A DNA stretch of 42,955 bases from JAGVXH01 sp041649755. Lineage in GTDB: Archaea > Nanobdellota > Nanobdellia > Pacearchaeales > GW2011-AR1. Of the stretch, positions 40,370 to 42,955 are shown piece by piece. The stretch lies in the NCBI GenBank assembly GCA_041649755.1, contig JBAZMK010000007.1:1-42955 (forward strand), read 5' to 3'. The notes below the pieces were generated by a model, which saw only the letters and a program-made list of their open reading frames with translations, was not told the DNA's origin and did not search any database. Within the stretch, counting starts at the first letter, position 1. Every line of letters begins with the position of its first letter. A program made the translations under genes and the position numbers.

Positions 40370-40493
40370 ACTAAGGTACAACCAGACGAAACCCTTTAAG
40401 CCCTGTTAAATGAGGGTGAGCGATAGCGAAAGTCTGCAAGACATCCCCGAGGATTTTTCCGAAGGAAAAACCGCAGAGTAAAATAAACTGCCC
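40370..40493 (+). ncRNA. Structured RNA locus, part A
   Basis: Non-coding stretch with several hairpins: GTCT-GCA-AGAC (40432-40442), GG(A)TTTTTCC-GAA-GGAAAAACC (40451-40472) and CCCTTTAA...TTAAATGAGGG (from 40392). It ends in the 15-bp arm of the inverted repeat around the peptidase gene. AAAATTATATTTAG at about 40350-40364 could be its promoter. No rRNA, tRNA or RNase P signature was found. The transcript itself is inferred. Confidence 0.55.
40479..40493. repeat. Inverted repeat 1, left arm (peptidase module)
   Basis: TAAAATAAACTGCCC, exact reverse complement of 41162-41176; three further pairs including G-U extend it outward. The peptidase stop codon begins 2 nt inside this arm. Confidence 0.8.
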
Positions 40494-40494
40494 G

Positions 40495-41118
40495 TTATAA
40501 TATTTCAAAATTATCATAACTTAATTCAAAATCATAAATTGATTTGAACAAATCTGCAAAATCTTTTTTAGAATTAGATTCTTTTGCCTTTTTCAAAAGT
40601 TGGAGTATTTTTTGTTTTCCATATTTTTGCACTAAAAATTCAACTGCAAAACCAGATTCAGAATAAACTCCTTTTCCGCCTTTTTCATAAAACTCGATAA
40701 ATTTGGAGTATTTTTCTGGTTTTGGTCTTAATTTAAGTTGTCCTGACAAAAATATGGAAAGTCCTTCCAATAGCCAAATTGGTTTTTGACAAAATCCACT
40801 AATGATATGAGAAAAACAATGAGCTAATTCATGCTTTAAGAGGGCAAAGTACTCTTCATCGGAATACTTATGATTGCTTTCAGTTTCATAGTTTTTATCT
40901 GAAAGCATATAAACTGTATTCCCATTAGTCCAACCAACAACCCATTCTTCAGTTTCTTTGCCCTTCAAGGAATTAATTGTTTTTCTATCTGGGACTAAAA
41001 CCAAATTTGGCCTATTATATTTCCAACCCAACTCAAAAAAAGAATCTAATTCTTTCATTGAAGTTTCATAAACTTCATCTAATTTTGAATCTTCGATTTT
41101 GCTGATTTTGAATACCAT
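40495..41118 (-). CDS. HExxH gluzincin-type metallopeptidase
   Basis: 207 residues of the peptidase MA-like (gluzincin) type. LLKHELAHCFSHIISGF holds HExxH and PIWLLEGLSIFLSGQ supplies the third zinc ligand (Glu in WLLEG). No signal peptide, so cytoplasmic. It lies antisense to the structured RNA and exactly inside inverted repeat 1: its TATA-like CTTATTTAATTAC is about 27 nt before the ATG and just inside the right arm, and its stop codon is 2 nt from the left arm. Confidence 0.82.
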   Translation of the reverse strand: MVFKISKIEDSKLDEVYETSMKELDSFFELGWKYNRPNLVLVPDRKTINSLKGKETEEWVVGWTNGNTVYMLSDKNYETESNHKYSDEEYFALLKHELAHCFSHIISGFCQKPIWLLEGLSIFLSGQLKLRPKPEKYSKFIEFYEKGGKGVYSESGFAVEFLVQKYGKQKILQLLKKAKESNSKKDFADLFKSIYDFELSYDNFEIL

Positions 41119-41161
41119 AATATGAAAAAATATTTTGTAATTAAATAAGTTTCGTTTGGTA

Positions 41162-41176
41162 GGGCAGTTTATTTTA
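41162..41176. repeat. Inverted repeat 1, right arm
   Basis: GGGCAGTTTATTTTA, pairs with 40479-40493. After this arm the structured sequence resumes. Confidence 0.8.
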
Positions 41177-41433
41177 TTTCATTTAACATCGGGTTTAAAC
41201 AAAGTTCGCCTCCAATCTTAAAAAGATAGAGATAAGAGGCGAATTTGGGAAAATTCTGGCTTTTACGAGAAAAGCTGTGGCGAAAGCCTAAAGAATTTTC
41301 TATTTAATTGCCTGTTGCCCGACCGGGCGAAAGCGAGGCACGAGTGCGATACAAAATCGCCTCGTGAGTGAAAGTTTTGTTCTCAGCCGATTTCGTAGCG
41401 TAGTTGCTGAAGTAACTTAAAAGTAGTAGCTAT
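41177..41433 (+). ncRNA. Structured RNA locus, part B
   Basis: Holds domain copy 1 (41186-41328) and further stems: GCCC-GACC-GGGC (41317-41328) and CGAGGC...GCCTCG (41334-41364) with an inner GCAC-GA-GTGC. No ORF of note on either strand. GGC-GAAA-GCC (41279-41288) is a GNRA hairpin only when read on the plus strand, which indicates transcription direction. Confidence 0.6.
41186..41328 (+). repeat. Three-copy structured domain, copy 1
   Basis: Frame ACATCGGG (41186), stem P1 TTCGCCTC/GAGGCGAA (41205-41212, 41236-41243), AATTTGGG (41242), stem P2 GAAAATTCT/AGAATTTTC (41249-41257, 41292-41300) enclosing GGCTTTT-ACGAG-AAAAGCT and GGC-GAAA-GCC, then CCTGTT (41311) and a GCCC/GGGC hairpin. Confidence 0.75.
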
Positions 41434-41445
41434 AGAAAGATTTAT
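41434..41445. repeat. Inverted repeat 2, left arm (90-residue ORF module)
   Basis: AGAAAGATTTAT, exact reverse complement of 41739-41750. The ORF's TATA box (GATTTATAAAAG) overlaps it. Confidence 0.65.
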
Positions 41446-41469
41446 AAAAGAATTTACCTCATTTGAAGG

Positions 41470-41742
41470 ATGACTAAACCATTAAAAGAACTAAAAAAAA
41501 TTTCTGGAAAACCAATAGGAAAACCGCAACTTTTTTTTAGAGATACAGGAGAAAGAAAATCAAAGTTGGTAGAGTTTATAGAACAGGAGGCTCCATCTAA
41601 AGCAGATTCTTTTCTTATTGGAGAAAAGGCTTATGTAACTGATTCTTTCCGGTCTGATGGAGCAGTTGGAATTGGTGGGGGATTCGAATCTAGTAGGAAA
41701 CTTGTTTATTACGCAGTACAATACTATCAAAGCAAACAATAA
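41470..41742 (+). CDS. Hypothetical 90-residue protein in RNA-locus module 2
   Basis: Not recognised. The first half is basic (KPLKELKKISGKPIGKPQLF), the middle is mixed, and the C-terminal half has a Gly-rich AVGIGGGFESSRKLVYYAVQYY. No membrane segment. TATA-like GATTTATAAAAG about 24 nt before the ATG. The stop codon TAA lies inside the right arm of inverted repeat 2. Confidence 0.55.
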   Translation: MTKPLKELKKISGKPIGKPQLFFRDTGERKSKLVEFIEQEAPSKADSFLIGEKAYVTDSFRSDGAVGIGGGFESSRKLVYYAVQYYQSKQ

Positions 41743-41750
41743 ATCTTTCT
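41739..41750. repeat. Inverted repeat 2, right arm
   Basis: ATAAATCTTTCT, pairs with 41434-41445. AT-rich, so weaker evidence than repeats 1 and 3. Confidence 0.65.
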
Positions 41751-42123
41751 GTTTTTTATAATATTTCTTCAGAAATTTCGTTAAAGCTTTGTTGATTGAA
41801 GTTGCGTAAGCAATTTTGTTAGTTTTTTATGTGTTTTTTCTTTTATGAGCTTTAACGAAACTAGAAATCTTTAAGGCTGAGAATTACTCACAGCCTAAAG
41901 GCCCGGGAAAGGGGAAGCCAAGAACTCAGAACGAAAATTAGGGTTTAGTGAGCAACCTTTAGGCTAAACTTTCATTTTGGGCAACATCGGGGATAAAAGA
42001 AGTTGCCGAAGGCAATTTGGGTGGAGAAACCTGCAAGGTTTCGGAACCGTTAAATTCCTGTTAGTTTCCCTCGATAGAGGTTGGATTTTAGTGCAACGTT
42101 CGGCAAAGCCGAAAAATCCAAAG
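41751..42123 (+). ncRNA. Structured RNA locus, part C
   Basis: Non-coding between modules 2 and 3. It contains TTTCGTTAAAGCT/AGCTTTAACGAAA, a perfect 13-bp pair (41776-41788, 41848-41860) enclosing the GNRA hairpin TTGC-GTAA-GCAA (41802-41813). AGGCTG/CAGCCT (41874-41896) competes with a longer-range AGCCTAAAGG/CCTTTAGGCT (41892-41901, 41956-41965). Domain copy 2 is at 41984, followed by TTGGATTTT/AAAATCCAA (42081-42089, 42113-42121) enclosing CGGC-AAA-GCCG. Confidence 0.6.
41984..42080 (+). repeat. Three-copy structured domain, copy 2
   Basis: ACATCGGGG (41984), P1 TTGCC-GAA-GGCAA (42003-42015), AATTTGGG (42014), P2 GAAACCT-GCA-AGGTTTC (42026-42042), CCTGTT (42057) and hairpin CCTC-GATA-GAGG (42069-42080). 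P1 and P2 are shorter than in copies 1 and 3 and differ in sequence, but pair perfectly. Confidence 0.7.
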
Positions 42124-42137
42124 TAAGTGGGTTCACC
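42124..42137. repeat. Inverted repeat 3, left arm (NUDIX module)
   Basis: TAAGTGGGTTCACC, exact reverse complement of 42806-42819; a G-U and an A-T pair extend it outward. Confidence 0.8.
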
Positions 42138-42176
42138 GTACAAATATTTATAAGTAATTATCTAATTCCCATTAGT

Positions 42177-42806
42177 ATGAAGTCTGAAAAATTAATAATG
42201 GTTGTTGAGAGAAAAATTCTTTTAGGTAATGAAAGCTTCCAAGGATTTAAACCGCAAAATCAAATTGATTATGAATCAAGAATTCTTGATAATTTCAAAT
42301 ATATGAAAAGGGGTCTTGCAGAAGAAGATCCTACACATAAACAACCCGTTGGTTATGCCATGATTGTAAATCCAAGTTTAAAACAAATTTTTGCTTATCA
42401 AAGATCTGCGAAAGATGCAAATTATACTGAAAAAAGACTTCAAGGCAAATGGTCATGGGGAGTTGGAGGTCATATTGAAAAAGTTGATATAGAAAATGGA
42501 AATCCTCTTCATGCAAGTATGTTAAGAGAATTAGAAGAAGAAGTCAATATAAATGGGAGTGTAAATCCAAAAGCAATAGGATATATCAATGATGATTCTA
42601 ACGATGTGGGAAAAGTTCATTTTGGCGTTTTATATGTAGTTGAAACAGATTCAGAAATTGTAACGCCAAAAGATTCAGAAATTGATAATGGAAGATTCAG
42701 AACAATTGATGAATTAGAAAAAATTTGTTCTTCTTCTGATTTTGCGGCTGAAGAATGGTCAAGAATTTCTCTCGAACCATTAAAACAATATTTTTCAGAC
42801 ATTTAG
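42177..42806 (+). CDS. NUDIX hydrolase in RNA-locus module 3
   Basis: 209 residues from ATG 42177; a longer in-frame ORF starts at 42081 inside the structured RNA and is rejected. YAMIVNPSLKQIFAYQRSA is the first strand pair and WSWGVGGHIEKVD followed by LHASMLRELEEEVNI is the Nudix box, with REuxEExGu intact except for the last positions (RELEEEVNI). TATA-like CAAATATTTATAAG is about 26 nt before the ATG and just inside the left arm of inverted repeat 3; the TAG stop touches the right arm. Substrate unknown. Confidence 0.85.
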   Translation: MKSEKLIMVVERKILLGNESFQGFKPQNQIDYESRILDNFKYMKRGLAEEDPTHKQPVGYAMIVNPSLKQIFAYQRSAKDANYTEKRLQGKWSWGVGGHIEKVDIENGNPLHASMLRELEEEVNINGSVNPKAIGYINDDSNDVGKVHFGVLYVVETDSEIVTPKDSEIDNGRFRTIDELEKICSSSDFAAEEWSRISLEPLKQYFSDI

Positions 42807-42819
42807 GTGAACCCACTTA
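42806..42819. repeat. Inverted repeat 3, right arm
   Basis: GGTGAACCCACTTA, pairs with 42124-42137. The first base is the last base of the NUDIX stop codon. Confidence 0.8.
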
Positions 42820-42955
42820 TTGAAACTAAACATCGGGGATAAGCGAAGTTGAATTCTCCCGTGAGCGTAGCGAACTGGCTGAGAATTCAATTTGGGAAAA
42901 TTCTGGTGCTTACGAAAAGCACGAGCGAAGCGAGAAGAATTTTCCGTTTATCCCC
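42820..42955 (+). ncRNA. Structured RNA locus, part D (continues past the window)
   Basis: Entirely made of paired elements: GGGGATAA/TTATCCCC (42835-42842, 42948-42955) closes a three-way junction with stems P1 and P2 of domain copy 3. The window ends on the closing strand, so the rest of the locus is outside. Confidence 0.6.
42830..42955 (+). repeat. Three-copy structured domain, copy 3 (cut by window end)
   Basis: ACATCGGGG (42830), P1 TTGAATTCTC/GAGAATTCAA (42849-42858, 42881-42890), AATTTGGG (42889), P2 GAAAATTCT/AGAATTTTC (42896-42904, 42936-42944) enclosing GTGCTT-ACGAA-AAGCAC, closed by GGGGATAA/TTATCCCC. Closest to copy 1 in P2, with changed but compensating inner stems. Confidence 0.75.

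Noticed and set aside
42081..42176. Longer N-terminus of the 42177 NUDIX gene
   Set aside because: Those codons lie in stem structures of the RNA locus and the left inverted-repeat arm; the TATA box is placed for the ATG at 42177.
40479..42819. The three inverted-repeat modules as insertion sequences
   Set aside because: The repeats differ completely between modules, no target-site duplication or transposase is seen, and the borders coincide with promoter and stop codon.
40370..42955. Locus as a 23S rRNA gene with introns
   Set aside because: GGAACCGTTAAATTCCTGTTAG near 42043 loosely resembles a 23S domain III segment, but the expected 5' blocks and universal motifs are absent, and the same framing motifs recur three times with other helices. 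A BLAST or Infernal search should still be run.
41186..42955. Three-copy domain as a CRISPR-like array
   Set aside because: Spacing is irregular (hundreds of bp), the conserved parts are short and separated by variable helices, and no cas gene is present.

Overview
The window looks like a piece of an AT-rich archaeal chromosome, most likely a small-genome DPANN lineage (Woesearchaeota/Pacearchaeota-like). The lineage is inferred from gene content, not from a tree. Archaeal marks are the S10/spc-type ribosomal protein order with eS4, eL32, eL19 and aIF1, AglB/STT3, RpoN, DUF106, SecY plus SecDF, an archaeal-type SRP RNA, and TATA boxes about 25 nt upstream of start codons. That last spacing implies mostly leaderless mRNAs.

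Layout. (1) 1-11138: a surface-glycan and protein N-glycosylation island with asparagine synthase (cut by the window edge), glycosyltransferases of three folds, four SAM methyltransferases, the oligosaccharyltransferase AglB and a GlcNAc-1-P transferase-like enzyme. (2) 11193-13315: a compact cassette encoding a 59-residue Cys/Asp-rich peptide, a radical SAM/SPASM enzyme and an HExxH protein, in that order on the minus strand. It is bracketed by a duplicated 3' end of the neighbouring SpoIIM-like gene and reads as a RiPP (modified peptide) operon inserted at a gene end. (3) 13281-16894: SpoIIM-like membrane protein, two pilin-like proteins, SRP RNA, ribose-1,5-bisphosphate isomerase, DUF106. 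(4) 16931-29516: secY and a nearly gapless ribosomal protein operon (L3 to L15). (5) 29655-32218: secF-secD. (6) 32299-34278: three tRNAs, a NUDIX gene, an unlinked short 5S rRNA, small proteins and rpoN. (7) 34349-38409: a MacB/LolCDE-like ABC exporter and a convergent anchored surface protein. (8) 38491-40355: form II/III-like RuBisCO and an unknown protein. With the isomerase in region 3, RuBisCO gives two of the three steps of the archaeal AMP-to-3-phosphoglycerate pathway.

(9) 40370 to the right edge is the strangest part. It is non-coding DNA packed with perfect stem-loops, including GNRA-loop hairpins on the plus strand. One structured domain occurs three times with the same framing sequences but different, compensating helices. 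Three small genes (an HExxH peptidase, a 90-residue unknown, a NUDIX protein) interrupt it. Each gene is bounded by its own unrelated 12-15 bp inverted repeat, with a TATA box just inside or overlapping the upstream arm and the stop codon at the downstream arm. The best reading is a large, apparently undescribed structured RNA carrying gene modules at the tips of its helices. It continues beyond the window.

The two candidates for a new system are the peptide cassette (11193-13315) and the structured-RNA locus (40370-42955).
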